Shown: positions 48,376 to 56,965 of the stretch, in pieces
Layout of the letters: each line of letters opens with the position of its first letter
How positions within the stretch are numbered: position 1 is the stretch's first letter
NCBI RefSeq assembly: GCF_001517545.1
Contig: NZ_FBYA01000001.1
Coordinates: 1,181 to 65,180 of the forward strand
Reading direction: 5' to 3'
DNA: 64,000 bases
Origin: Limnohabitans sp. Rim47
GTDB lineage: Bacteria; Pseudomonadota; Gammaproteobacteria; Burkholderiales; Burkholderiaceae_C
The notes under the pieces: model-generated
What the model was told of the DNA's origin: nothing
Databases searched by the model: none
What the model saw: the letters and a program-made list of their open reading frames with translations, nothing else
Made by a program: the position numbers and the translations under genes

Positions 48376-50256
48376 TTAAGCAGCCAAGCGCGCTTCCAGT
48401 GCGGCCTTGGTGTCCAGCAGCGCTTTGGGCAGGTGGAAAGCCAGTTGGGCAAAGTGCTCGTCGTGCAGCTTGAACTCGGCTTGCCATGCGGCTTTGTCGA
48501 TGCTGGTCACTGCTTTGAACTGCTCGGCGCTGAAGTCCAGGCCCGTCCAAGTGATTTCGGCATAAGTGGGCGCCACGCCGAACATGGTTTCTTCGCCTGT
48601 GGCATTGCCTTCCAGGCGGTCAATCATCCACTTGAGCACGCGCATGTTGTCGCCGTAGCCGGGCCAGACAAACGAGCCGTCCTCGCCCTTGCGGAACCAG
48701 TTGACGCAGTACATGGCGGGCAGCTTGTGGCCAGCGGCCTGGGCCTGTACCTGTGCTTTTTCACCCGTGTCCAGCCAGTGCTGGAAGTAGTCGCTCATGT
48801 TGTAGCCGCAAAACGGCAGCATGGCGAAGGGGTCGCGGCGCACCACGCCTTGTGCGCCAAAAGCGGCGGCGGTGGTCTCAGAGCCCATGGTCGCGGCCAT
48901 GTACACGCCTTCGGTCCAGCTGCGTGCTTCAGTCACCAAGGGCACGGTGGTCGAGCGGCGGCCACCGAACATGAAGGCGTCGATCGGCACACCGGCAGCG
49001 TCGTCCCAAGCGGGGTCGAGCGCGGGGTTGTTGGCCGCAGCCACGGTGAAGCGGGCGTTGGGGTGGGCGGCTTTGGCACCGGTTTCCTTGGCGATCTGCG
49101 GCGTCCAGTCCTTGCCTTGCCAGTCGATCAAATGGTCGGGCAGCTTGCCGGTGTCTTTTTCCATGCCTTCCCACCACACATCGCCGTCGTCGGTCAGGGC
49201 CACGTTGGTGAAGATCACGTCCTTGTGCAGGCTCAGCATGCAATTGGGGTTGGTCTTCATATTGGTGCCGGGGGCGACGCCAAAGTAACCCGCTTCGGGG
49301 TTGATGGCGACCATCTTGCCGTCGGTGTGCGGCTTGACCCAGGCGATGTCGTCGCCAATGGTGGTCACGCTCCAGCCCTCGAAGGCTTTGGGGGGCACCA
49401 ACATCGAGAAGTTGGTCTTGCCGCAAGCGCTAGGGAAGGCCGCTGCAATGTGGTACTTCTTGCCTTGGGGGTTGGTCACGCCCAGGATAAGCATGTGTTC
49501 GGCCAGCCAGCCTTGTTCTTTGCCCATGTTGGAGGCGATGCGCAGCGCAAAGCATTTTTTGCCCAACAGCGCGTTGCCGCCGTAGCCCGAACCATAAGAC
49601 CAGATCTCGCGGGTCTCAGGAAAGTGCACGATGTATTTGGTGGTGGGGTTGCAAGGCCAGCTGGTCGTGTCTTTTTGGCCGGCAGCCAAAGGTGCGCCCA
49701 CAGTGTGCATGCAGGGCACGAACTCGCCTTGCGTGCCCAGCACGTCAAACACGGCCTTGCCCATGCGGGTCATGATTTTTTGGTTGACGGCCACATAGGC
49801 GCTGTCGGTCAGCTCAATGCCGATGTGGCTGATGTGTGAGCCCAGCGGCCCCATCGAAAACGGCACCACATACATCGTGCGGCCCGCCATGCAACCGTCA
49901 AACAGCGGGTTCAAGGTGGCGCGCATTTGCGCGGGTTCCATCCAGTTGTTGGTCGGGCCGGCGTTTTCTTTTTGGGCCGAGCAGATGTAGGTGCGGTCTT
50001 CCACACGGGCCACGTCCGATGGGTCGGAGCAAGCCAGGTAAGAGTTGGCACGCTTGGCGGGGTTCAGTTTTTTGAAGGTGCCTGCGGCGACCAGCTCAGC
50101 GCACAAGCGGTCGTATTCTTCTTGAGAGCCGTCGCACCAATAAATGTTGGCCGGCTTGCACAGGGCGGCCATTTCGGCGACCCAGGCGATCAGTTTCGCG
50201 TTCTTGACGTACGCGGGTGTGTTCAGGTTCAGGCCCTGCATCACGGGTGAGTTCAT
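48376..50256 (-). CDS. pckG: Phosphoenolpyruvate carboxykinase (GTP)
   Basis: A 626-residue GTP-dependent enzyme that turns oxaloacetate into PEP at the start of gluconeogenesis. Kinase motif FPSACGKTNFSMLVPP (near residue 278) holds the hyper-reactive Cys; FGGRRSTTVPLVTEA, SMGPLGSHISHIGIE and AMLPFCGYNMSDYFQHWLD are also typical. The GTP type occurs in some beta-proteobacteria while most enterobacteria use the ATP type. The start MNSPVMQGLNLN is chosen; an upstream frame has no homology. The 5' region carries two long inverted repeats that may control expression. Confidence 0.96.
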   Translation of the reverse strand: MNSPVMQGLNLNTPAYVKNAKLIAWVAEMAALCKPANIYWCDGSQEEYDRLCAELVAAGTFKKLNPAKRANSYLACSDPSDVARVEDRTYICSAQKENAGPTNNWMEPAQMRATLNPLFDGCMAGRTMYVVPFSMGPLGSHISHIGIELTDSAYVAVNQKIMTRMGKAVFDVLGTQGEFVPCMHTVGAPLAAGQKDTTSWPCNPTTKYIVHFPETREIWSYGSGYGGNALLGKKCFALRIASNMGKEQGWLAEHMLILGVTNPQGKKYHIAAAFPSACGKTNFSMLVPPKAFEGWSVTTIGDDIAWVKPHTDGKMVAINPEAGYFGVAPGTNMKTNPNCMLSLHKDVIFTNVALTDDGDVWWEGMEKDTGKLPDHLIDWQGKDWTPQIAKETGAKAAHPNARFTVAAANNPALDPAWDDAAGVPIDAFMFGGRRSTTVPLVTEARSWTEGVYMAATMGSETTAAAFGAQGVVRRDPFAMLPFCGYNMSDYFQHWLDTGEKAQVQAQAAGHKLPAMYCVNWFRKGEDGSFVWPGYGDNMRVLKWMIDRLEGNATGEETMFGVAPTYAEITWTGLDFSAEQFKAVTSIDKAAWQAEFKLHDEHFAQLAFHLPKALLDTKAALEARLAA

Positions 50257-50278
50257 GACTAGCTCCAAGTTTAAAAAT

Positions 50279-50318
50279 CGTTTTTTCAAAATCCCTGAAC
50301 GGAGGCTTTGAAAAAACG
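50279..50318. promoter_or_regulatory. 12-bp inverted repeat in the pckG 5' region
   Basis: CGTTTTTTCAAA (50279-50290) faces TTTGAAAAAACG (50307-50318) around a 16-nt loop, 22 bp before the pckG ATG. It is either an operator or an mRNA stem near the ribosome site. Confidence 0.5.
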
Positions 50319-50372
50319 GTTGATGGGCTGAGATACTGGCAAGCTTGATGGACTGAAATCGGTGGCCGTAAT

Positions 50373-50389
50373 CGCTTGGTAACCAAGCG
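50373..50389. promoter_or_regulatory. Dyad operator between pckG and modA
   Basis: CGCTTGG, TAA, CCAAGCG: perfect 7-bp arms, flanked by a wider GGCCG/CGGCC pair. Sited where the divergent promoters should be; a repressor or activator site for carbon-source control is plausible. Confidence 0.5.
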
Positions 50390-50455
50390 GCCTCGATTTT
50401 AGGGAGCCCGCCTTGTCCCTGCCTGTCAATTCGAACAAAAAACGCGCTTAAATAT

Positions 50456-51280
50456 ATGCAAAAAAAGCATCACGTTATGCAGGCCATGGGGCTGTCCCAC
50501 GGTTCCTGGGGTCGACGTCAGTGGATGATGGTCTCCTTGGCGGCCCTGACTTTGACGCCGCTGTCCAGCCAAGCTCAGTCGGGGGAGCACATCAAAATTG
50601 CAGCTGCCAGCAATTTGAAGTTTGTACTGGCTGACTTGACAAGCCTCTACAAGCAACAAACTGGGGTCCAGGTGGATGTAAATCTGGGGGCTTCCGGCAA
50701 TTTGGCCAGGCAGATCCTGCAAGGGCTTCCCGTCGAGCAATTCATCTCGGCGGACGAAGATCGCGTGGCCGAAATGGTCAAAGCGGGCCGCACACGGGAT
50801 GCCGGGCAACGCTATGCAACAGGGCGATTGGCGCTGATCGTGCCTAAAAATTCAGCGTTGCCCTTGGCGCAAGGGCTGGCCGCGGTGGTGCAGGCCATGA
50901 AGCCGGGCGACAAACTGGCCATTGCCAACCCCGCATTGGCGCCCTATGGATTGGCCGCTGAAGAGGCATTGCAACGATCGGGCGTGGGCGCACTGGCTGC
51001 GCGGCAAAAAGTGCTGGGTGAGAACATCGGCCAAGCAACACAGTTTGTGGCGACTGGGGCTGCACAGGCGGGCATCACCGCATTGGCGTTGACCACGGCA
51101 CCTGAAATCGCGCATACCCTGCGGGTATTGCCTTTGCCAGAGCACTTGCACGGCCCCTTGCACCAACGCATGGTTCTCTTGAAAGAGGCCAGCCCGGCCG
51201 CCATGAACTGGCACCGTTTTTTGCTAAGCCCGCAGGCGCAAGCGGTGTTTGTGCGGCACGGCTACGCCTTGCCGCAATAA
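50456..51280 (+). CDS. modA: Molybdate ABC transporter, substrate-binding protein
   Basis: A 274-residue periplasmic protein. The ModA pattern reads IKIAAASNLKFVLADL, then GASGNLARQILQG and ISADEDRVAEM; AIANPALAPYG and ATQFVATGAAQAGI follow. The N-terminus (GRRQWMMVSLAALTLT, then SSQAQS) has a twin-arginine look, so export may use Tat. Two starts are possible (50456 and 50477). It heads modABC. No convincing ModE box was found. Confidence 0.92.
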   Translation: MQKKHHVMQAMGLSHGSWGRRQWMMVSLAALTLTPLSSQAQSGEHIKIAAASNLKFVLADLTSLYKQQTGVQVDVNLGASGNLARQILQGLPVEQFISADEDRVAEMVKAGRTRDAGQRYATGRLALIVPKNSALPLAQGLAAVVQAMKPGDKLAIANPALAPYGLAAEEALQRSGVGALAARQKVLGENIGQATQFVATGAAQAGITALALTTAPEIAHTLRVLPLPEHLHGPLHQRMVLLKEASPAAMNWHRFLLSPQAQAVFVRHGYALPQ

Positions 51281-51332
51281 TCGGGATCACGGACTCCCCT
51301 CAACCTATACAGGCAAAACCAGCGATCACCCC

Positions 51333-52010
51333 ATGGATTGGCCCGCATTTACCGTATCGCTGACTTTGGCGGCTTTGACCACTTTGGTTTTGCTGCCACT
51401 GGGCTTGGTACTGGCACGCTGGCTGGCGGTCACCGCTTGGGGCGGACGCCCTTTGATCGAGGCCTTGTTGTTGCTGCCTTTGCTCTTGCCGCCCACCGTG
51501 ATCGGCTTTTACTTCTTGGTGGCTTTCGGCCAGGGCAGCCCGCTGGGAACCTGGCTGGCGGCTTCGGGTGTGCGCTTGGTGTTCACACTGGAGGGCCTCT
51601 TGCTGGTGAGCGTACTGGTTAACCTGCCCTTCATGGTTCAGCCCATTCAGCGCGCTTTTGCAGCAGTGCCGCACAGTTTGCGAGAGGCTGCGTGGGTCTC
51701 GGGCCTGTCGCCATGGCAAACCTTTTGGCGCATTGAACTGCCCTTGGCTTGGCCAGGTCTGTTGGCGGGCATGGCGCTCACGGTCGCACACACGCTGGGC
51801 GAATTTGGTGTGGTGCTCATGGTGGGCGGCAACATCGAGGGCGAGACCCGCACCCTGTCGGTGTCGCTTTACGACAAGGTGCAAGGCATGGATTTGCAGT
51901 CTGCCCATGTGATGGCGCTGGCGCTGATGGGCGTGTCTTTGCTGGCGCTGAGTCTGGTGCTGGCTTTTGACCGGGTAGGCCAGCGCGGGCGAGCCCTGCA
52001 GGAGCGCTGA
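51333..52010 (+). CDS. modB: Molybdate ABC transporter, permease
   Basis: A 225-residue CysTW-type permease with about five helices. The ATPase-contacting loop is SLREAAWVSGLSPWQTFWRI, and GEFGVVLMVGGNIEGETRTL is the ModB signature. It shares one base with the modC start (TGATG), so the two are coupled. The ATG at 51333 fits the family; the frame upstream overlaps modA. Confidence 0.94.
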   Translation: MDWPAFTVSLTLAALTTLVLLPLGLVLARWLAVTAWGGRPLIEALLLLPLLLPPTVIGFYFLVAFGQGSPLGTWLAASGVRLVFTLEGLLLVSVLVNLPFMVQPIQRAFAAVPHSLREAAWVSGLSPWQTFWRIELPLAWPGLLAGMALTVAHTLGEFGVVLMVGGNIEGETRTLSVSLYDKVQGMDLQSAHVMALALMGVSLLALSLVLAFDRVGQRGRALQER

Positions 52011-53188
52011 TGTCAGGCTTGCAAGTGCAATTGCACTCAGTGACCCCGATCCGGCTGGACGCCGAATTCGACTGTGGTGCGGGTGAACTGGTGGCTTTGG
52101 TGGGTCCCTCGGGCAGCGGCAAAACCAGCATGTTGCGTGCCATTGCTGGGTTATGGACGCCAGCCGATGTGCGGGGCCACATCCGCGTGGCAGGGCAAGA
52201 CTGGCTGGATACGGCCACAGGCGTTCAGCTCAGTCCGCAGCAGCGCCGAGCGGGCTTGGTGTTTCAGCATTACGCCTTGTTCCCCCACATGACGGCGCAC
52301 GCGAATGTGGCGCTGGCCGCTGGCCCCGGCTGGACGGCTGCCGATGTGCAGAACTTGCTCAGTCGATTGGGTTTGGCAGCGCTCAGCCAACGCAGACCCG
52401 TTCAGCTCTCAGGCGGTCAACAACAGCGCGTGGCCTTGGCCCGGGCTTTGGTGCGCGTCATGCCCACGCCGCAGTCCGCCTCGGATGTGCCAGACATCCC
52501 CAACCCTTTGCCAGGTGTTTTGCTGCTCGACGAACCCTTTTCTGCCGTCGATGCCCCCACGCGGCAAACGCTCTACCGCGAGCTCGCCGCTTTGCGTCAA
52601 AAAGTGTCTATGCCGATGGTCCTGGTGACGCACGACCTGGCTGAAGCCCGTCGCCTGGCTGACCGGGTGGTCATTGTGGATGCAGGCCATACCTTGCAAA
52701 CAGGCACGCCCGCACGGGTATTTGCCAGCCCACGCAACGCCCGCGTGGCAGAGCTGGTGGGCATCCAGAACCACTTTGAGGGCCGTTTTTACAAAGACAC
52801 GCCCGGTTGGGCGCGCTTGCGCTGGACGCCAGCGGGGCATGGACACGAAGCCATCGATTTGACGGTGGTGGACAAAAACAAGATCGACGACGACACACCC
52901 GTGACCTGGGTCCTCAACGGCGAGCAGGTGGATGTGCTGGCCGATGGGAGCACGACCCATCAGCCAGAAAAGGGCGCGACGCTTTTGCGGTGCCGACTGG
53001 TCGAAGTCTTGGCATTGGGTGAAATCAGTTTGTGCACGCTCACGCCAGAGGCATTGACCAGCCAAACCATCACCCTGAACCTGACCACGCGGTTATTGGG
53101 TCGTTTGGACGTCAAGGCCGGAGGCTGGGTTCAGCTTTTGATTGCGCCAGGCGCGTTGCACATCATGCCGGTGCGCGAAGTCGGCTGA
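52010..53188 (+). CDS. modC: Molybdate ABC transporter, ATP-binding protein
   Basis: A 392-residue ATPase. Walker A VGPSGSGKTSMLRAIAG (near residue 27), signature LSGGQQQRVALARALV (near 130), Walker B VLLLDEPFSAVDAP and switch His VTHDLAEARRL. The C-terminal ~120 residues correspond to the MOP/TOBE region (NHFEGRF; CTLTPEAL), which senses molybdate in ModC. A small insertion (PTPQSASDVPDIPN) sits between signature and Walker B. Confidence 0.94.
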   Translation: MSGLQVQLHSVTPIRLDAEFDCGAGELVALVGPSGSGKTSMLRAIAGLWTPADVRGHIRVAGQDWLDTATGVQLSPQQRRAGLVFQHYALFPHMTAHANVALAAGPGWTAADVQNLLSRLGLAALSQRRPVQLSGGQQQRVALARALVRVMPTPQSASDVPDIPNPLPGVLLLDEPFSAVDAPTRQTLYRELAALRQKVSMPMVLVTHDLAEARRLADRVVIVDAGHTLQTGTPARVFASPRNARVAELVGIQNHFEGRFYKDTPGWARLRWTPAGHGHEAIDLTVVDKNKIDDDTPVTWVLNGEQVDVLADGSTTHQPEKGATLLRCRLVEVLALGEISLCTLTPEALTSQTITLNLTTRLLGRLDVKAGGWVQLLIAPGALHIMPVREVG

Positions 53189-53251
53189 CCGACAACGTCC
53201 CGTCGGCTCCCGAGTGTGCCGACCAGACAAAACCACACGCCCAAAAACAAA

Positions 53252-53278
53252 ACCCGCAAAGCCAAGGCTGTTGCGGGT
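53252..53278 (-). terminator. Terminator of the 44-aa membrane-protein gene
   Basis: ACCCGCAA and TTGCGGGT pair around an 11-nt loop, followed on the minus strand by TTTTGTTTTT. Confidence 0.65.
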
Positions 53279-53327
53279 GATGACGGGGTGCCGCCACAAA
53301 GGCAGGCACTCAAACTGCGAAAAAGCC

Positions 53328-53462
53328 TCAGGCCATGAACACGGCGATGAAAGCCAGCAAGAAAATCAACACGGCGCCAGCGGCCGGAATGATCACGGGA
53401 ATGTGTTTGACCACGTTTTCAACGGGATCGTCAGATGTGTGTGTGTCGTTGTGAGCAGACAT
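53328..53462 (-). CDS. 44-residue single-span membrane protein
   Basis: A tiny protein starting MSAHNDTHTSDDPVENVVKH with one C-terminal hydrophobic helix (IPVIIPAAGAVLIFLLAFIA, then VFMA). The acidic/His-rich N-terminus would be cytoplasmic or periplasmic. A GAGG ribosome site stands at the right distance, and a terminator follows the stop, so it looks like a real one-gene unit. No family recognised; it resembles small subunits or regulators of membrane complexes only in form. Confidence 0.7.
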   Translation of the reverse strand: MSAHNDTHTSDDPVENVVKHIPVIIPAAGAVLIFLLAFIAVFMA

Positions 53463-53607
53463 GGGGAACCTCAAAACAAGAATGGCCGTATTGTAGCCAA
53501 GCTGGACTGGCATGGGCCTGACGGCACTGGATCACATCAAAGCGCAGGTCGTGATGGCCCTGAAAACGCTTTTGCCGAGTCGGCAGCCGCCATCAGGGTC
53601 AGACCGC

Positions 53608-54075
53608 TCACAGCACTCGGTAGAAACTCAAGAAAACCCCATCGGGCGCACGCCGCCCGGTGCCAATGAACTGGCTCTCGCTCAGCCAGGCCCACTGCGG
53701 CGCTGTGGCCTCCAGCTTGGGTTGGCAGCGAAAGTAAATGTCGTCGGGATTGACCGGCTGGCCGTTCATGATGCGCTGCGAGTTTTCCAGCGAGGCCACG
53801 CGCAAGGCCGTGTTTTGCACAAACACCCTGCTGCCATCGTCGAGCTCGATCACATAACGCGCGTCCAGGTGCGCTTGTGTGCCGCCGCCCAGAATCAGCT
53901 GAAAGTCAGCACCACCCGCCAGCACTTTGCCATTCACCCGAGGACCACTCACGGTGCCGCCTGTGATGGGGATCATGCGGCGCAAGCCCGCAGGCGTTTG
54001 GCCCACTTCAACGGGTGCAGCGATAGTCACAGCCAAGTCGCACAGGTGTTCAAGTTGCGGCGGGGGTAGCGTCAT
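53608..54075 (-). CDS. DUF3237-domain protein
   Basis: A 155-residue protein of the DUF3237 beta-barrel family (COG-type 'UPF0311'). Typical segments: LAVTIAAPVEVGQTPAGLRR, MIPITGGTVSGPRVNGKVL, GGADFQLILGGGTQAHLDAR and YFRCQPKLEA. The function is unknown. AAAGGGATC provides a ribosome site. It is divergent from aroG; the two ATGs lie 47 bp apart. Confidence 0.88.
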   Translation of the reverse strand: MTLPPPQLEHLCDLAVTIAAPVEVGQTPAGLRRMIPITGGTVSGPRVNGKVLAGGADFQLILGGGTQAHLDARYVIELDDGSRVFVQNTALRVASLENSQRIMNGQPVNPDDIYFRCQPKLEATAPQWAWLSESQFIGTGRRAPDGVFLSFYRVL

Positions 54076-54121
54076 GAAAGATCCCTTTAAACTGGTTGTG
54101 AATTATCAGGTGACTTTACAA

Positions 54122-55195
54122 ATGCTTTCTACCCAAGACAAAACCCGCATCGACGACACCCGCATCGCTTCGGTGCGCCCGCTCATGACTCCGGCTTTGC
54201 TCGAAGAGCGGCTGCCCGCATCTTCAGCGCACTTGGCGCTGGTCGAGCGCTCGCGCCAAGACATCTCGAACGTGCTGCAAGGCCAGGACGACCGTTTGGT
54301 GGTGGTGGTCGGGCCCTGCTCGATCCATGACCACGACCAGGCCATCGCCTACGCCCGGCTGCTCAAGGCCGAAGCCGATAAGCACGCCAAAGACCTGCAG
54401 ATCGTCATGCGCGTCTATTTTGAAAAGCCCCGCACCACCGTGGGCTGGAAGGGTTACATCAACGACCCGCACCTGGACGGCAGCTTTGCCATGAACCAAG
54501 GGCTGGAGATGGCCCGCAAACTCTTGCTGGACATCCTCGACTTGGGCCTGCCTGTGGCCACTGAGTTTTTAGATTTGCTCAGCCCGCAGTACATCAGCGA
54601 TCTGGTCACTTGGGGCGCGATCGGCGCGCGCACCACCGAAAGCCAAAGCCACCGCCAACTGGCCAGTGGCCTGTCGTGCCCGGTGGGCTTTAAAAACGGC
54701 ACCGACGGCGGCGTCAAAGTGGCCGCCGATGCGGTGGTGGCATCCAAGGCGCCACACGCCTTCATGGGCATGACCAAGATGGGGCAAGCGGCGATTTTTG
54801 AGACACGCGGCAACCAAGACGTGCACATCATCTTGCGCGGTGGCAAGTCGCCCAACTACTCGGCTGCCGATGTCGACGCTGCCTGCAAAACGCTGGAGGC
54901 TTCGGGCATCGCCCCGCAAGTGATGGTGGACGTGTCGCACGCCAACAGCAGCAAGCAGCACAGCAAACAAATCGAGGTGGCGCACAACGTGGCCGCGCAA
55001 GTGGCTGGCGGCGACCGCCGCATCATGGGCTTGATGATCGAAAGCCATCTGAACGAAGGCCGGCAAGACCTGAAAGAAGGCCAGCCGTTGTCGCACGGCG
55101 TCTCGATCACCGATGCCTGCATCAGCTTTTCGCAGACGGTGCCCGTGCTGGATGCGCTGGCGCTGGCGGTACAGCAGCGGCGCGGCCGGGCTTGA
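54122..55195 (+). CDS. aroG: 3-deoxy-7-phosphoheptulonate synthase (DAHP synthase, class I)
   Basis: A 357-residue enzyme that joins PEP and erythrose 4-phosphate in the first step of the shikimate pathway. Family motifs: VVVVGPCSIHDHDQAIAYA (metal Cys), VMRVYFEKPRTTVGWKG, SPQYISDLVTWGAIGARTTE, PVGFKNGTDG and VMVDVSHANSSKQH. The length fits the AroF/G/H group, which is controlled by an aromatic amino acid; which one cannot be read here. The start at 54122 follows CAGGTGAC; another in-frame ATG at 54074 would give 16 more residues. Confidence 0.95.
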   Translation: MLSTQDKTRIDDTRIASVRPLMTPALLEERLPASSAHLALVERSRQDISNVLQGQDDRLVVVVGPCSIHDHDQAIAYARLLKAEADKHAKDLQIVMRVYFEKPRTTVGWKGYINDPHLDGSFAMNQGLEMARKLLLDILDLGLPVATEFLDLLSPQYISDLVTWGAIGARTTESQSHRQLASGLSCPVGFKNGTDGGVKVAADAVVASKAPHAFMGMTKMGQAAIFETRGNQDVHIILRGGKSPNYSAADVDAACKTLEASGIAPQVMVDVSHANSSKQHSKQIEVAHNVAAQVAGGDRRIMGLMIESHLNEGRQDLKEGQPLSHGVSITDACISFSQTVPVLDALALAVQQRRGRA

Positions 55196-55249
55196 TTCAA
55201 CGCCAAAAATGTAACAGTGGCTTGACCGAAATTACTGGGCAGGATTAAA

Positions 55250-55409
55250 GTGGCATCGCTGACGTTGGGCGACTGACCGAAGCATCCTCTGGGGCGCATT
55301 CATGCGCCCCGCCCATCAGAACGATGAAGCTTCTTTTGGGCAAACTTTGGGACGATCCTCTCGTGACGACCCATCAGCCCGACCAGTTCGCTGGTCGGGC
55401 TTGTCATTT
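55250..55409 (+). ncRNA. Possible structured transcript after aroG
   Basis: A TTGACC and a TAAAGT (18 bp spacer) at about 55222-55251 precede two perfect stems: GGGGCGCA/TGCGCCCC with loop TTCA (55291-55310) and GCCCGACCAG/CTGGTCGGGC with loop TTCG (55377-55400). The last is followed by a poor T-tract. It could be a small RNA or simply the aroG 3' region. Confidence 0.3.
55377..55400 (+). terminator. UUCG-capped terminator-like hairpin
   Basis: GCCCGACCAG, TTCG, CTGGTCGGGC, then TTGTCATTT. Very stable stem; probably ends transcription of aroG or of the candidate RNA. Confidence 0.5.
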
Positions 55410-55500
55410 GGGAAACCGTTTTCTTGGCGGCCAGCCACGGGGCCGCGCCCAGACACATCCCAAAAAGCGTCCGGTGCCCTAGCCACCAAAGCGCAAGGCA

Positions 55501-55591
55501 CAGGGCACAGGGCACAGGGCACAGGGCTCAGGGCACAGGGCACAGGGCACAGGGCTCAGGGCACAGGGCTCAGGGCTCAAGGCTCAAGGCT
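55501..55591 (+). repeat. Heptamer tandem repeat (13 units)
   Basis: Thirteen consecutive copies of CAGGGCA, CAGGGCT or CAAGGCT. The order A-A-A-T is used twice, so a 28-bp higher-order unit may have duplicated. The last copies overlap the final codons and stop of the CBS-domain gene on the other strand. A VNTR-type locus. Confidence 0.9.
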
Positions 55592-56087
55592 CATGCTGTG
55601 CCAGGTACATGCCCCCTGGCAGTTCACCGGGTTTGAACATGGGTGAAGTTCTGCCACTTTCCATGTCAATGCCGATGCGCAAGGCCTCCGACAAGCCGTT
55701 CAGTTCGTCGGCGATGCTGACCAGCAAATCGTCAACTGACAGCAAGCCCATGAGGCGACCACTGGGTTCGGTTACGAAAATACGCCGCACGCCGTGTTGG
55801 TGCATGGCTTGCACGCCTTCGTACACGCTGGAGGTTCCAGGCACCCGGATCAAATGCACGCTGCTGAATGCGCCCACATATTGCTCTTCCGGTGAACGTC
55901 CTTGTGCCAGCAAATTAACCACCAGATCCCGGTCGGTCACCACCCCCACCACTTGTGCTGGGTCTTCAGGATCGGTCAGGGCCAACGCCCCGACATGGTG
56001 AACGCGCATCAGCTCGGCGGCTTTGTTTACCGAAGCTTGTGCGCTGACAGAAATGATGTCGCGTCGACACAGACTGGCCAGATTCAT
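55584..56087 (-). CDS. CBS-domain-pair protein
   Basis: A 167-residue protein made of two CBS motifs (DIISVSAQASVNKAAELM; GTSSVYEGVQAMHQHGVRRI), each with a TDRD- or DD-like ribose-binding site (VVGVVTDRDLV; GLLSVDDLLV). CBS pairs bind adenine nucleotides and signal energy state. A GGGGGAGAGATCC ribosome site precedes the ATG. The heptamer repeat lies at its 3' end, which has replaced or extended the last two to three codons. Target unknown. Confidence 0.9.
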   Translation of the reverse strand: MNLASLCRRDIISVSAQASVNKAAELMRVHHVGALALTDPEDPAQVVGVVTDRDLVVNLLAQGRSPEEQYVGAFSSVHLIRVPGTSSVYEGVQAMHQHGVRRIFVTEPSGRLMGLLSVDDLLVSIADELNGLSEALRIGIDMESGRTSPMFKPGELPGGMYLAQHEP

Positions 56088-56160
56088 GGATCTCTCCCCC
56101 AAAAAGATCCACCCACCTTAATCGGCAGGCCGGATCTTTTCTGTGCGCCAGTTCACCGCT

Positions 56161-56931
56161 TCAGTTTTGGGGTGACTGGATCCAGTTGCTGATCAACTCA
56201 ACGGTTTCTTTTTCATGGTGGATGAAGCCGTGCCAGTGCAGTGCATCGCAGGGGTCTCCCACCGGGTCTGAGCCGCCTTCGACCATGATGAACTTTTTGA
56301 TGGGTGCCGACTTGAGGCCCTCGGTGATGCGGGCCGCCTCGTGGGGCAAGCAGATCTTGCAGGCATCTTGCTTGTGGTGCACGACCAGCGTAGGCACTGC
56401 CAATTTACCAATGGCTTGTGTGGCAATGGCGCCGACCTTCTTGGATGTCACGCTGGAGGTGAGGACCAGACCTTGCACCGTGCCTGGGGGCCAGGCAATC
56501 GTGGCCGCCGTGCCGGACACGGTGCCGCGGCTGGTGCCCACCAGCCACACGGGCGCATCGCTCAGTTGTTTGGCATGGCGCACCACCGCGGCCAGCTCTT
56601 GCACATGTGTGGCGCTGATGCGGTAGTCGTAGTCCAGGCGTTGCAAATCAGAAGCTCTGAAGACCACGATCACATTGAATTGCTGGGCTGCAAACAACGC
56701 GCGGCTGCGCACCAGAAAGTTCTTGCTGGAAGGCTGACCATCCACGATCTTGCCTGTGTTGGCATCGCCGCCAGGCAGCAGCACCAAGGTGGCCGTTACC
56801 TGCGGCTGCGTCATCACGTAAATCGGCAAATGCGCATCGCCTCGACCGATGTCGAGTTTGACCATTTGTTCTTCGGCATAGACAGCCAAACCGCACATGC
56901 ACAACAGCCAACCCAATAGCCGACGTTTCAT
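56161..56931 (-). CDS. Secreted alpha/beta hydrolase
   Basis: A 256-residue protein with a signal peptide (MKRRLLGWLLCMCGLAVYAE). It has VLLPGGDANTG near residue 53, the nucleophile elbow GTSRGT (near 137) and a late His in HWHGFIHHEKE; DACKICLPHEAARI contains a CxxC pair that may form a disulfide. The enzyme is likely periplasmic; substrate unknown. Frame upstream to 57018 overlaps the ABC ATPase antisense region and lacks the signal peptide, so it is excluded. Confidence 0.85.
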   Translation of the reverse strand: MKRRLLGWLLCMCGLAVYAEEQMVKLDIGRGDAHLPIYVMTQPQVTATLVLLPGGDANTGKIVDGQPSSKNFLVRSRALFAAQQFNVIVVFRASDLQRLDYDYRISATHVQELAAVVRHAKQLSDAPVWLVGTSRGTVSGTAATIAWPPGTVQGLVLTSSVTSKKVGAIATQAIGKLAVPTLVVHHKQDACKICLPHEAARITEGLKSAPIKKFIMVEGGSDPVGDPCDALHWHGFIHHEKETVELISNWIQSPQN

Positions 56932-56965
56932 CAAATGACTTCGAGAGGATGTTCGCGATTTTGCC

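Noticed and set aside
48433..49839. 468-codon open frame antisense to pckG
   Set aside because: Shadow frame; pckG motifs are all intact on the minus strand.
50390..50475. ModE box before modA
   Set aside because: AT-rich words occur, but no dyad like the known ModE site could be aligned.
55501..55591. Possible CRISPR or coding repeat
   Set aside because: Seven-base units without spacers; mostly outside any gene.
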